Shown piece by piece: positions 9,596-18,006 of a stretch of 26,963 nt of DNA. The notes below the pieces were generated by a model. It made no database searches. It saw only the letters and a list, made by a program, of their open reading frames with translations, and was not told the origin of the DNA. Source of the stretch: a virus; IMG/VR virus record IMGVR_UViG_3300049043_000186, positions 1-26,963 of that record; one strand, given 5' to 3'. Positions within the stretch are counted from its first letter, which is position 1. Every line of letters starts with the position of its first letter. Position numbers and translations under genes: made by a program.

Positions 9596-11259
9596 TGGAA
9601 GGTTATGAAGATTTAGTTCCTAAACAAAAAACAGTAGGTGACGTGATGGGTGATTCTTACGCTGATCCTTGTGCCTGAAAAGAAGCCTTCTATTTTTGAG
9701 CCTATCAAAGAAAAAATACCAGAACTTTTAATCCCTCCTCAAATTAAAGCTTATACATCTTTTCCAGAAAAGTATGGAACTGCTATTGGAAAAGGCGCTG
9801 TAGGTGAAACTGAAAAATTAGTAGGTGGTGCACTTGATTTGCTTCCTGGAGAAACAGGGAAAAAAATTATATGAATCAGGCGAAAGACAAGTCAAAGAAG
9901 CTGAAGAGATAAGTCCAGCTGCAACTGCACTGGTAGGACAAACTGGTCCTTATTTAGGAACTTATGCTGGAATTGGGAAGAGGATTAAAAGCATTAAAGG
10001 TTCCAAGCCCTACTGACAAAATTAAGGGTAGAGTTGCTGAAACTGCTGGTACTGCTGCAACTACAGGAGCCATTACTACACCAGGAGGAGTTGAGGAAAG
10101 AGCTAAAGAAGCTGCAGCTCAAGGAACTTTAGGTGGCATCCTTCAAACAGGATTTGAGGCTGTTCCTGGGAATTATTAAGGGAGTTAGAAAAATTCTATT
10201 AAAGGAGAGCCTGTTGGAAGCCCTACAGGATATGTTGAATTAGGAGAAAAGAATAAAATCTGAAATACCTAAGATAGCTCAATCAAAATATACTGCTAGA
10301 AAAAAATGAAGCAGAAACTTTATACAATAAAAGCAAAAGACATAGCTAGAACAAAACAAGAGATGGGAAATTCTTTTGCTGAATCTGATGCTGGAAGATC
10401 TATTGGTAAAAATGAGCTTAAGAAGATTTAAAACAATATTCAGCTAATGGTCAATCCTTTTTAAAAAGGTGAGGATTATGTAAAGGCTGTAGATAACTTA
10501 ATTAGTAAAAATTCCTCCCTTTAGTTAGAGGTGGAGAAAGAATTAAAAAAGAATTACCTAGAGGAGTGCTATTTACTGAAACAACTCCTAAATCAACAAA
10601 ACAAAAAGACATAGAAGCAGTCATTGAAGAGCTTAGATTTTAGAACAAAGTCACCGAGCCTGGTGCAATTTGAAAGAGGATACAATGCACTAGATGCAAA
10701 CGTATAGACGTGAGATTGTTGAGAGGTTAGAAAAAGCTATATATAGATGGAGCCCTGAGTATGCTCAAAGCAGACTGAAGCATATAAGTTAGCTTCTCAA
10801 AAGTTAAAGCCTTATGAAACAAACTTAATGAGAAAAGATATTAAATAAAGAAAAATACGATCCAAAAGAGTTAGCAGTAGATACAGAAGGCAAAGACTTT
10901 GCAAAAAAATTCTTTTCTACAAGAGATTCTGTAAAAGAATTAAAGTCTGCAGTTGAAAATGATAAGTTTGTTAAAGATTTAGCAGCTGATTATTCTGCAA
11001 CTATTTTTCAAAATAAAACACCTCAACAAATTAAATCTTATTGTAGCTGATCCTAATAATGCTGGGTGGCTTACTGAATCTGGTATTTATGATGCTGCTC
11101 AAAAGTATGCAAATACTATGATTGGAAATGAATCAAAAAAAGAAATTGCAAAAAAATATTAAAATATACTTTAATAGGAGCTGGAGCCTGGAGCTGCTAT
11201 AAACTTTGTGGTGGTAAAACAATCCCTTAAGAATGAAAACACCCTTTGGAGACTTTTAA
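9595..11259 (+). CDS. Large Gly/Ala- and Lys-rich internal virion protein (heavily frameshifted)
   Basis: Starts MEGYEDLVPKQKTVGDVMGD at 9595. Joined pieces give KPSIFEPIKEKIPELLIPPQ, AIGKGAVGETEKLVGGALDL, AATALVGQTGPYLGTYAGIG, AAQGTLGGILQTGFEAVPG, then a helical region (SKYTARKNEAETLY, FAESDAGRSIGK, RREIVERLEKAIYRWSPEYA, DFAKKFFSTRDSVKELKSAV) and a C-terminal glycine-rich helix (TLIGAGAGAAINFV), ending KTPFGDF at TAA 11257-11259. About 550 residues and at least twelve assumed indels. A membrane-active Gly/Ala N-terminus with a long helical body matches ejected proteins in layout only; no lytic transglycosylase motif was found. Confidence 0.6.
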
Positions 11260-11260
11260 T

Positions 11261-11446
11261 ATGCCATTAATGAAAGGTTCAAGTAAAAAAGACTATCGGA
11301 GCTAACATTGCTGAGATGGTTCGTAAGTTTAAAAGGTAGGCAAGATTGGTACAAGCCGACCAGAAAACAAAGGCATGGCTGTTAAACAAGCTGTGGCTAT
11401 TGCTTTTCGTAAAGCAGGTAAATCTAAACGTGGGAGCAAAAGATGA
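11261..11446 (+). CDS. Small basic phage protein, DUF6496-like
   Basis: ATG 11261, one base after the previous stop. The reconstruction reads MPLMKGSSKKTIGANIAEMV and, after two indels, NKGMAVKQAVAIAFRKAGKS to TGA 11444-11446. 'MPLMKGSSKKTI..NI..' followed by 'KQAVAIA..KAGKS' is the pattern of the short Lys-rich DUF6496 proteins of aquatic phages; biochemical role unknown. The stop overlaps the next ATG (ATGA). Confidence 0.68.
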
Positions 11447-11629
11447 AAGAAACTATGGAAAATGATAACAGGATGAAAGAAGGCATGATTGATAAATCAA
11501 ACATGAAGTTTGAAAATGAATATGCTAGAAGCAATCCTGCTTTACAAGAGATCAGAGATCAAGCCATGAAAAATGCTAAGACCTATGGCTAAACCTATGA
11601 TGAAACCAACTAGAAAATCAAGGAGATAA
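11443..11629 (+). CDS. Small Met/Lys-rich phage protein
   Basis: ATG 11443 within an ATGA overlap. Reads MKETMENDNRMKEGMIDKSN, FENEYARSNPALQEIRDQAM, then after one extra base near 11580 PMAKPMMKPTRKSRR and TAA 11627-11629; about 62 residues. Very rich in Met, Lys and Asn, with no hydrophobic segment. Part of a run of four tiny basic genes. Function unknown. Confidence 0.55.
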
Positions 11630-11630
11630 T

Positions 11631-11799
11631 ATGCAAGGATACAATGCATCGCATGGATGAATCATTAGCTATGCGTAATGGTTCTAAGTCACAGTCAATG
11701 AAAGACAGACGTGCTGAAAGTAAAGGCATGGAAAAAGCTATGGGTAAGCGTGCTTATGGTGCAGTCGTAGACTATGAAGCGTGGCAGAAAATCAGTTAG
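11631..11799 (+). CDS. Small basic phage protein
   Basis: ATG 11631 or, after an indel, ATG 11644 (MHRMDESLAMRNGSKSQSM). Continues KDRRAESKGMEKAMGKRAYG, ends VDYEAWQKIS at TAG 11797-11799. The phrase 'HRMDESL.MR.G....SMKDRR.ES' recurs in small phage proteins of unknown function next to DUF6496-type genes. About 55 residues. Confidence 0.55.
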
Positions 11800-11802
11800 A
11801 TA

Positions 11803-12024
11803 ATGGCTAAAAAACGGGACAAGGGGATAAACCCGGATTTAGAAGATGCAATTAGTCAGTTACTAAAAAGTGTCATGAGTGATCCAATGGCATCCCTGGA
11901 ACAGATAAAACTAAAGTATTGGATAGTATCATTGAAGTTAGAAGCTATTAAGCTTAAGATGAAAGACGATGAGTGGGGCGCATCTTTACTTGATGGTGAT
12001 GATGATGATGAGCAAAAAGATTAG
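11803..12024 (+). CDS. Small acidic-tailed phage protein
   Basis: MAKKRDKGINPDLEDAISQL from ATG 11803 to TAG 12022-12024, 73 residues as read. The centre as read (SLEQIKLKYWIVSLKLEAIK) is probably out of frame: the alternative frame gives TDKTKVLDSIIEVRS, which fits a helical protein better, and two compensating indels near 11895 and 11950 would restore KLKMKDDEWGASLLDG. The C-terminus is a run of Asp/Glu. Helical, no known motif; possibly DNA-packaging or virion related by position only. Confidence 0.6.
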   Translation: MAKKRDKGINPDLEDAISQLLKSVMSDPMASLEQIKLKYWIVSLKLEAIKLKMKDDEWGASLLDGDDDDEQKD

Positions 12025-12064
12025 TGTTATACTATGATTGCTTTTTTATTAAAAGGGGATAAAA

Positions 12065-12243
12065 ATGGATGCAGTACAAATGGTGCGATTGGCACTGAGC
12101 GTTATCACGGACAGGCTATTGACGATCTTAGCATTAGCAGGAACTTTCGTTCTGTCTCTGTGGATCATGCGAGAGCCAGAGCTAATACGTCTAGGGACAG
12201 AGATCATATTTGCAGTCTTTGCTTACCTACTCATAAAAAATAA
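12065..12243 (+). CDS. Two-helix membrane protein, holin-like
   Basis: ATG 12065 behind AAAAGGGGATAAAA, a strong Shine-Dalgarno. Reads MDAVQMVRLALSVITDRLLT, ILALAGTFVLSLWIM, then EPELIRLGTEIIFAVFAYLL: two hydrophobic helices separated by a short polar turn. I place the end at TAA 12241-12243, assuming one missing A in the preceding A-run; without that the frame runs on 17 more charged residues. The proposed stop lies directly in the Shine-Dalgarno AAGGAG of the next gene. Two-TM layout and position ahead of the lysis genes suggest a holin or antiholin. Confidence 0.6.
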
Positions 12244-12254
12244 GGAGAACAAAA

Positions 12255-12494
12255 GTGGAAAATTGCAACAACGAGACAGAGAACGGGATGAGTGAGTATG
12301 TTGGTGGCGCTGAAGCTTATCGCCCACAAACACCTACTGACGCTAAAGTAGCACAACCTAATTGGACACCTGGTAAACCTCCTGTAGGTGGATTTAGAAG
12401 TGTATTTGCTTTTGGCAATCAAGGCAAAACAACCACAGGCACAACACCCTTTAAGGCTCCATACTTTAAAGACAAAAAAGAAGGAACCTATTAG
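12255..12494 (+). CDS. Small Pro/Thr/Gly-rich phage protein
   Basis: GTG start at 12255, eight bases after AAGGAG. Unbroken 79 residues: MENCNNETENGMSEYVGGAE, YRPQTPTDAKVAQPNWTPGK, VFAFGNQGKTTTGTTPFKAP, ending KDKKEGTY. Low complexity, no hydrophobic helix, looks disordered. Followed after two bases by the next gene. Function unknown; likely a small structural accessory. Confidence 0.55.
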   Translation: MENCNNETENGMSEYVGGAEAYRPQTPTDAKVAQPNWTPGKPPVGGFRSVFAFGNQGKTTTGTTPFKAPYFKDKKEGTY

Positions 12495-12496
12495 TC

Positions 12497-12851
12497 ATGG
12501 CTAATAATATTGCATTTCAGCCTATGGGCAAAACTTATAAGTGTAACACTACAACAACTACACAAACAATTACTGTTAGTGCTGACAGCCCTGTAAATCA
12601 ATATATGTTTATTAGTCACGAACCTACAGGGTGGTGCTGGATTACCTGTGTATGTAAGAATTTCTACTTCATCATCAGCAACTGCTGTATTGCCTGGTAA
12701 TGGATCACCACAATATACATTTCCTGTGCCGCCAGATACAGTCATGGTAGTTACTGGTCCACAATGTTCTAATACAGCTAATGTATATATTTCATTTATA
12801 TCTGAATCAGGCACACCAGAAGTATATGTAACTCCAGGAGAAGGGCTATAG
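12497..12851 (+). CDS. Small beta-rich phage protein, paralogue of the 2020 gene
   Basis: MANNIAFQPMGKTYKCNTTT from ATG 12497, then QTITVSADSPVNQYMFISHE, one frame break near 12630, GLPVYVRISTSSSATAVLPG, FPVPPDTVMVVTGPQC and VYISFISESGTPEVYVTPGE, ending TAG 12849-12851; about 117 residues. Thr/Ser/Val-rich and predicted beta. Its C-terminus and general pattern match the protein at 2020-2313. Likely a small virion component; function unknown. Confidence 0.65.
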
Positions 12852-13214
12852 ACCCTATTACCATATTGTCGGCATTTGCACCAGTAGTGATGGATTTTGG
12901 TAAGTCACTTATCAATCGCTTTGTTGCACCTAGATGAATTTAAACCAGCAACTATAGAGCAATACTCTAAAATGAAACAAATTGATTTAGAGTTTTTTAA
13001 AGTGATGAATGATGCAGGTGCAGGTAACCCTAGCTATCCATGGGTAGAAGCAGTCACTCGACTAATGAGACCAGCGATTGGTCTTATTGTATTAGCTACA
13101 TGGGCTTATATGCACATTAACGCTATTGCTACACCTGAAGTAGATAACTTTGCAAGTGCTGTAGGTTTCTATTTATTTGGCGAAAGAAGTTTATTTTACA
13201 TTAAGAAAAAATAA
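12848..13214 (+). CDS. Holin, 3-TM family-like
   Basis: The reconstruction reads DPITILSAFAPVVMDFGKSL, INRFVAP, one extra base near 12932, DEFKPATIEQYSKMKQIDLE, then PAIGLIVLATWAYMHI and FASAVGFYLFGERSLFYIKK, with TAA 13212-13214; about 122 residues. A hydrophobic N-terminus, a charged middle and two hydrophobic C-terminal segments, plus the adjacent endolysin, fit the 3TM phage/GTA holin group. The start is unclear: the read has CTATAG where an overlapping ATGATAG would give MIDPITIL, so ATA 12848 marks the inferred position. Its stop meets the endolysin start (TAATGG). Confidence 0.62.
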
Positions 13215-13649
13215 TGGAGCTCACACCTCATTTTACTTTTGAGGAAATGTATGCCTCTGATACAGCTGATCGCTATAACATTAACAATGAACCTAAAGAC
13301 CCTATTGTTCTTAAAAACTTAAAGTTCTTAGCAGAAAGACTAGAAGATGTCAGAAGTTTGTTACGTCATCCTATCCATATTAACAGTGCTTACCGTAGCT
13401 TGCGCGTTAATAATCTTGTGGGTAGTAAGCCTACCTCTGCGCATACAAAAGGACTTGCAGCAGATATTATCTGTCCGTCTTTTGGTAGCCCTCGCAATGT
13501 GGTATATGCTATTGTGGGTAGCAATATTCAATACGATCAAGTTATCCTTGAGTATGATAGTGGTGTCATATTGCGTTTGCTGAAGAAGGCAAAACACCTC
13601 GTATGCAAAAACTAATTATTGATAAGAAGGAACTAGGGTATTTACATGA
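13214..13649 (+). CDS. Endolysin: M15-family peptidoglycan peptidase
   Basis: MELTPHFTFEEMYASDTADR from ATG 13214. Shows the M15 (D-Ala-D-Ala carboxypeptidase/L,D-endopeptidase) zinc site: INSAYRS, then the HxxxxxxD ligands in SAHTKGLAADI, and after a frame break near 13556 WCHIAF, whose His is the third ligand. The catalytic acid should be the Asp/Glu just before WCH (EYD). C-terminus EEGKTPRMQKLIIDKK. About 145 residues, normal for a single-domain phage endolysin. No signal peptide, so a holin is needed; the gene upstream is the candidate. The repaired stop overlaps the next ATG as ATGA. Confidence 0.85.
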
Positions 13650-13914
13650 GTGTAAGTTTATCTATTGGTCGTGGTGAAAAGTTACCTGTATCCTAAAGGT
13701 GCAGGTCTTACTGCTAAGGGTCGTGCTAAATACAATCGTGCTACGGGGTCTAAGTTAAAACCTCCAGCACCTAATCCTAAAACAAAAAGAGATGCAACGT
13801 CGTAAGAAATCCTTTTGTGCTCGTATGTCTGCGTATGCCTGGTCCTATGAAAGATAGTAAAGGCAGACCTACAAGGAAGGCAGCATCATTAAGACGATGG
13901 GGTGTGGAAGATGA
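13646..13914 (+). CDS. DUF6321-like small basic phage protein
   Basis: ATG 13646 overlapping the endolysin stop. Joined frames give MSVSLSIGRGEKLP, YPKGAGLTAKGRAKYNRATG, LKPPAPNPKTK, SFCARM, GMPGPMKDSKGRPTRKAASL and RRWG. 'KGAGLTAKGRAKYNRATGS.LKPP' through 'SFCARM.GMPGPMKD..GRPTRKAASLRRW' matches the small DUF6321 proteins of aquatic phages. Indels at about 13688, 13795, 13833 and 13902; adding one G to the GGGG run gives an end RRWGCGR with TGA 13912-13914 overlapping the next ATG. Role unknown; very basic, may bind nucleic acid. Confidence 0.7.
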
Positions 13915-14063
13915 AGCCAGGTTTATATGCAAACATTCATGCAAAGCGTAAACGCATAGAAGCAGGTAGTGGAGAGAGGATGAGAGCCCCAGGAAGTAAA
14001 GGAGCTCCCACAGCAAAAGCGTTTAAACAATCTCTAAAGACAGCTAGAAAAACTAAACGTTAA
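13911..14063 (+). CDS. 50-aa basic phage protein
   Basis: MKPGLYANIHAKRKRIEAGS from ATG 13911, continuing GERMRAPGSKGAPTAKAFKQ and SLKTARKTKR to TAA 14061-14063; unbroken, 50 residues, very Lys/Arg-rich. The 'MKPGLYANIHAKRKRI..GSGE.MR.PG.KGAPTAKAF' pattern recurs as the last small gene beside DUF6321-type proteins in aquatic phages. It contains one copy of the GTTTAAACA motif (14021-14029, encoding FK). Its stop shares TTAA with the stop of the opposing gene. Confidence 0.72.
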   Translation: MKPGLYANIHAKRKRIEAGSGERMRAPGSKGAPTAKAFKQSLKTARKTKR

Positions 14064-14801
14064 GGAGCAGGGACTAACTGTCCTTCAAAAGTATATGTCC
14101 CAATATGAGCAAGACGAGCCCATGGTGCTCCCCATACCTTTATGCCATCTTTCCTTGCAATATGACAAAAATGATAATCTTCAGAAAGCAATCTATTTGT
14201 TTCCGGTTTGATTGAAGTCGCAAAGTATTCCACAATTGGAGCATGAGCCTTTATCGATCCTCCTAGATCAGTCACATCATTATTATATGTAGGGCATTTA
14301 TCTTTTAATTGCTCAAACACTTCACGTTTGATAAGCATAAAGCCTGTGCCACCATTCCATATCTCTACTGGCTCATTGATAGGCACAACCTTCTCTCCAG
14401 CAGAACCTACTAGATTGACTACAAAAGAACCTGTGTAATATTTTAAGTCCTCTGTCTTGACACCATTCTGAATAGACTTGACTACACTAGGAAAGTTAAT
14501 TTCTTTCTTAGGATAAAGACCACAAATAATTTCTTTATCTGCTTCAATCATCTTCACAATATCAAGTGCATTAAATCGTATGTCACTATCAATAAACATC
14601 ATGTGTGTAGCATCAGAGTTTAAGAAGCCATGCGCTAATGCGTTCCTTGCTCGTGTAATCAATGATTCATTAAACATAAAACTAAAGATAGAACCTATGT
14701 TGTTTTGATTCGAATACTCTTTGCAGTGTGAGCATGGATTGTGTGTAGTAGCCATAACATTGACCACCATACATTGGTGTTGCAACAAATACTTTTGCCA
14801 T
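14060..14801 (-). CDS. Phage glycosyltransferase (family-2-like)
   Basis: Starts at ATG 14801 behind AAGGGGATTTAT: MAKVFVATPMYGGQCYGYYT, frame break near 14700, then MFNESLITRARNALAHGFLN, HMMFIDSDIRFNALDIVKM, KEIICGLYPKKEINF, EIWNGGTGFMLIKREVFEQL and LLSEDYHFCHIARKDGIKVW, ending FEGQLVPAP. FIDSDIRF is the DxD metal/nucleotide-sugar site of a GT-A fold; SEDYHFC is the acidic acceptor-side motif. About 245 residues. Such phage enzymes may glycosylate virion proteins, DNA or host surface sugars; here it is the last gene of the recombination operon. Confidence 0.82.
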
Positions 14802-14863
14802 ATAAATCCCCTTAAATAAAATTAGTGAGGATACCTGAAACGTCTTCTCGTAACGTCTTAACT

Positions 14864-14880
14864 AACCACAGGGCGTGGTT
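14864..14880 (-). other. Short hairpin after rusA
   Basis: AACCAC at 14864-14869 pairs with GTGGTT at 14875-14880 around a five-base loop, three bases past the RusA stop. No T-run follows on the minus strand, so it is at best a weak terminator or mRNA-end stabiliser. Confidence 0.35.
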
Positions 14881-14882
14881 TC

Positions 14883-15249
14883 TCATTCAGGCTTGAGGGG
14901 TTTAAATCGATCTACTTTTACTATGACCCCACCACCTGATACAATCTCTTTGCGTTCTATGGCCAAACGATAAACTTGTTTGTCATCATTATACAGTCCA
15001 GCATCTTGCAGTGCATCTAAAATAGATTTACAACAATTATCTATATCCATAAGTCTTTTGTTTCTAGGATACAAATCAATATGAACTTCAAGTAAATCAT
15101 CACCAAAAGATTTAGCACGGCTTTGAACTAAAGAAATCCATACAGCCTGTTTAAACTCTTTGCCTCTCTTGGATATAAACCTTCTATGTCCTGATGCATA
15201 TCCAATAGTTATTTACTGATGGCGGGTAAGGTAGATCAAGCACAACCAT
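14883..15249 (-). CDS. rusA: RusA-type Holliday junction resolvase
   Basis: Starts MVVLDLPYPPSVNNYW at ATG 15249; one indel near 15200, then GHRRFISKRGKEFKQAVWIS, AKSFGDDLLEVHIDLYPRN, RLMDIDNCCKSILDALQDAG, LYNDDKQVYRLAIERKEIVS and a C-terminus VDRFKPLKPE. The PPSVN opening, DxDNxxKxxxDAL and the following DDKQV acidic pair are the RusA signature; these Asp residues bind the catalytic Mg2+. About 122 residues, the usual length. The enzyme cuts four-way junctions made during recombination or replication. ATG overlaps the upstream stop (TAATG). One GTTTAAACA copy encodes FKQ. Confidence 0.87.
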
Positions 15250-15523
15250 TAAAATGGAACGTCATCATCATTGTGTGAATTGACTTCTCTTGGATATGAT
15301 TGCTGCACTTGTCGAGGATTATCAAATCGATAAGTATCCTCAGCCAATGTGATAAGCTCACCATGAGAAGTAGAACGTGTCCACCCACCAAGTTGAATAG
15401 TATCTCCTGCCTTGTAATCTCTTTTAATGACAAGCTTCCCTGTAAAGTGTGGAGACTTATCAGATTTCTTTTTTGTGTTTGTAGCAAACTACCTGTGCCG
15501 GGCTTGTGTATAAACTCTGCCAT
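15249..15523 (-). CDS. SSB-like protein with acidic DDDVPF tail
   Basis: ATG 15523 two bases after the recT stop. MAEFIHKPGTGSLL, frame break near 15475, then KSDKSPHFTGKLVIKRDYKA, GDTIQLGGWTRSTSHGELIT, LAEDTYRFDNPRQVQQSYPR and a C-terminus NSHNDDDVPF at TAA. About 91 residues. The last residues copy the Asp-rich, Pro-Phe-ending tip by which bacterial SSB recruits repair proteins. The body is too short for a full OB fold like E. coli SSB; small phage OB-like proteins with this tail exist. The RecT-SSB-RusA order supports a recombination role. Family not certain. Confidence 0.68.
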
Positions 15524-15525
15524 GA

Positions 15526-16348
15526 CTATTCACCTTTCCTAATTAATGTTGTTATTTTTGTAATTTCTACTTGCTCTACTGCAGATAGCTTGTGGATTAA
15601 ATCGATGTTAGCATCTCTTAGATCATCAAGCTTGTGACCCTTATCTTCAGTAGAGTATTTAGTGCTTGTCCAAATCTTTCTATATAAATCTGTGTAAGCC
15701 ATAATCCATTCCTTATTCGTTGCATACTGAGCATAAGGTGTTTCACTTCCAGGAATGAAAATAGGAATAGAAAGATCATTGAAAGGTTTGTCGTCTTTCA
15801 TATCACTAAAGTCACCAGCATTTTGTTTCTCTAATGCCTTGACCGTAGGTGTGACATCGACTTCTTTTGGTGTGCTATCAAAATCTTGTATCTCCTCTGG
15901 AGTATATGTGCCTACTACACAGCCTGGAAATACAGTTCTAATACCCTCACTAATTACCCTAGCCCTTAACATTGCACGAGGATACTTAGCCCAATTATCC
16001 TTGCCAGCTAGACCAATACGCTTGGCTTGTTCGAGTGTCCATGTCAATTCAATCGAACCGCCATTAGGATGGGAAAACACACCAGTGACTTTCTCATCTG
16101 TGTATGATGTCCAATCCACTTTACCCCCAGCGCTTTGAAATCTAGCCAGCATTGCATCAGCCTTGAGAGCTGGTCTGCCTTGGATAATATGGTAGTCCCG
16201 TGCAGCCATGGCAGGATGCAGCCCCTCAGCTTGCGCGATTGCCATGAGTGCCAGGACTTGTTCGGGTGTTTGCATACCGAACAGCTTTGATTTGGCTATG
16301 GCATCAGCCATGCCTTCCATTTCTTCAAAGCGGAATAATGTTGCTCAT
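15526..16348 (-). CDS. recT: RecT-family single-strand annealing protein
   Basis: ATG 16348 in an ATGA overlap reads MSNIIPL, then after one indel EEMEGMADAIAKSKLFGMQT and an unbroken 264-residue frame. Key stretches: EQVLALMAIAQAEGLHPAMA, RDYHIIQGRPALKADAMLAR, IELTWTLEQAKRIGLAGKDN, WAKYPRAMLRARVISEGIRT and GTYTPEEIQDF. This matches the RecT/RedB-like phage family in which 'YPR.MLRARV.SEG.R' is strongly conserved. It pairs single strands for strand annealing and works with the exonuclease encoded upstream (16757-17661). C-terminal 80 residues are variable. Shine-Dalgarno AGGGGAG lies 8 bases upstream. Confidence 0.88.
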
Positions 16349-16517
16349 CTTTTAACTCCCCTATGGTTAGATATTTTTTTTATGTTGCTCCAAGTTTGCG
16401 TGTTGATGTAAGGTTGCATATTGCGATCCTTAATCTCCTGCTTTTGTAGTATCAATCTAATTGCATACGCACTGAGGTTGGATAAAGTTGTCTTGCTCTT
16501 TCTACAAATTCTTTCAT
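16345..16517 (-). CDS. Small basic protein between HTH and recT
   Basis: MKEFVERARQLYPTSV from ATG 16517, one indel near 16470, then AIRLILQKQEIKDRNMQPYI and NTQTWSNIKKISNHRGVKR to TGA 16345-16347, which overlaps the recT start. About 55 residues, basic and helical. Tight spacing on both sides supports a real gene. Function unknown. Confidence 0.5.
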
Positions 16518-16518
16518 A

Positions 16519-16736
16519 TTAAGTCGCTGCCTTTCTTAAAGAATATTCAGCAATTCGTTTGGCTCCCCCCCTACCAGAAATTTTTACGATTTTGCAATCG
16601 ATTCATTTCCAGCTTGTGCCAAATCATAAATCCTTGCAGCCAACCTAAAACAACCATAAAGCTTTAATGCTTCTATTGCTGTGATTGTTTTATGTTGCTT
16701 TAAGTGTGACAAAACTTCTCTTGCTTGTGAATCCAT
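16519..16736 (-). CDS. Winged-helix/HTH regulator (HTH_39-like)
   Basis: MDSQAREVLSHLKQHKTITA from ATG 16736 behind TTTTAGGGAAAAAT. Continues IEALKLYGCFRLAARIYDLA, QAGN, one indel near 16590, IDCKIVKISGRGGAKRIAEY and SLRKAAT. About 72 residues. The 'VL.HLK.HK.IT..EAL...G..RLAARI.DL...G..I' pattern is the small winged helix-turn-helix domain common beside phage RecT/exonuclease genes. A candidate DNA-binding partner for the repeated GTTTAAACA motif, but nothing in the sequence links the two directly. Confidence 0.75.
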
Positions 16737-16756
16737 ATTTTTCCCTAAAAGTTAGA

Positions 16757-17661
16757 TTATTTGACTAAAAACCTCCTACTACCCGGCATTTCTACTACAA
16801 ACTCCTCATACACTCCTGGCATAGACTGTTTAAACAGATTCGCTATTAAAACGCTTGCTAGATTTAGCACTACGCCATGTCACAAGTGTTTCACCAGTAA
16901 TACTAAGAATATCAGAGTAATCTTGCATAGAGGCTCGTAATGCCACCTCAATTTGCTCTGCTTTTTCCTCATATTGCTTAATGACACTCTTGATCTCTTT
17001 TAATTGTGCAATGGCAGTCTCAACCGCTTGTGTTGCTATCATGGATTGACCATTATCTTTAGGATAGATCAATTTAAGTAGCTTCTAACGATTGTGGTTC
17101 TGGAAGTGTGTCAGCTTGGACATGACCCCAATACACAGCCATTTCTTTGATTAAATTTTCCTTTTCCTCGTCTGTAAATGTGAAATCAAACGTCTGAAAT
17201 TCTTGACCACCAAATAAGACAGCCAAAACGACACGATCAACTCGATGAACGGTTGCTTCGTGTAAAATTTGAGCATAATCAGCAGGAGGAATACGATTAG
17301 TATCGGCATCAAACTTATTCCTCGTATTGATATTGTAGTTTTTTGCTTCAACCAGCACTCTGCCATCAGCAGATATAAAATCGAAATGGGAACGTAGCCA
17401 ATTATGATCTGGGTGTGTGAGAGGATAGTCTGCATCTTTTAACTCCATTTTTAGTTTATCTTGTGCTAACCTACCAATAATGGGTTGCATAACATGACCC
17501 ATCTGAACAGCCTCTACTTGAGACAAATCAGGGGGCTCTATTTTGCCTTGTTTTTGCATCACAACCTCAACAGCTTTCCCATTCATGACCTGACGGGTAT
17601 CCGATGCCCACCATGCACTATTTCTGACCTCTGGTAAAAAATCGTCTCGATCGTTTGCCAT
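16757..17661 (-). CDS. YqaJ-type (lambda-exonuclease-like) viral recombinase nuclease
   Basis: MANDRDDFLPEVRNSAWWAS from ATG 17661 behind CTGGGAGAACTTCA. The PD-(D/E)XK nuclease core spans residues 1-160: the helix with VQMGHVMQPIIGRLA, then HFDFISADGRVLVEAKNYN, giving metal-binding Asp and the ExK pair. A single extra T near 17077 breaks the frame; the rest (LIYPKDNGQSMIATQAVETA, a coiled coil, TGETLVTWRSAKSSKRFN) and, after a second break near 16850, LFKQSMPGVYEEFVVEMPG and SRRFLVK belong to the same protein, as in full-length YqaJ relatives ending PGSRRFL. About 300 residues. It resects DNA ends to give 3' strands for RecT. GTTTAAACA occurs inside (16828-16835). Confidence 0.85.
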
Positions 17662-17816
17662 TGAAGTTCTCCCAGATTAAATCTGCTAGTGTTTGTTGTT
17701 TTTTCTCTAGTTCTGCTATGCGATCAGATAGCTTATTGATTTTGACATCAAGTTTCATATCATCGACTTTCAAAGCCTCGATCTGAACCCTTAAGTTCAT
17801 TCATGATTATTTCCAT
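17618..17816 (-). CDS. Small coiled-coil protein upstream of the exonuclease
   Basis: Start ATG 17816 (MEIIMNEL) behind GGGGATAATT, or ATG 17804; one indel near 17793, then IEALKVDDMKLDVKINKLSD and RIAELEKKQQTLADLIWENF. About 60 residues, almost entirely a heptad coiled coil. As read it runs to 17618, overlapping the exonuclease start by 44 bases; a missed base near 17665 may shorten it. Function unknown. Confidence 0.5.
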
Positions 17817-17846
17817 AATTATCCCCAGTTAGTATGTTTAAACAGC

Positions 17847-17989
17847 TTAAAGGCAGTTAGTCACATTACCGCAAGTTGTGCAGTTAATAATGCGACCATC
17901 TACGATATAAGTTTGTGTGTAGCACGCATAAGCTCTTAATGCGACTAATGCGAAGATATAAAACCTGTTGCGATTGCTATTTTTTTCAT
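17847..17989 (-). CDS. Small exported Cys-rich protein
   Basis: MKKIAIATGFI from ATG 17989 behind TAGAGGGGTCAATC, one missing base near 17957, then FALVALRAYACYTQTYIVDG and RIINCTTCGNVTNCL. A Lys-rich start, hydrophobic helix and ACYT look like a signal peptide with cleavage before or at the Cys; the mature part has four Cys in CTTCG/NC spacing. About 48 residues. Similar tiny secreted phage proteins are known without function. Its end leads into a GTTTAAACAT copy at 17836. Confidence 0.55.
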
Positions 17990-18006
17990 GATTGACCCCT
18001 CTAAAG

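Noticed and set aside
4194-11259. Pseudogenes or programmed frameshifts in the KS and virion genes
   Set aside because: Breaks occur at similar rates in every gene of both inserts, including proC and lgt, and often in homopolymers. Read error explains them; no slippery heptamer with a following structure was recognised.
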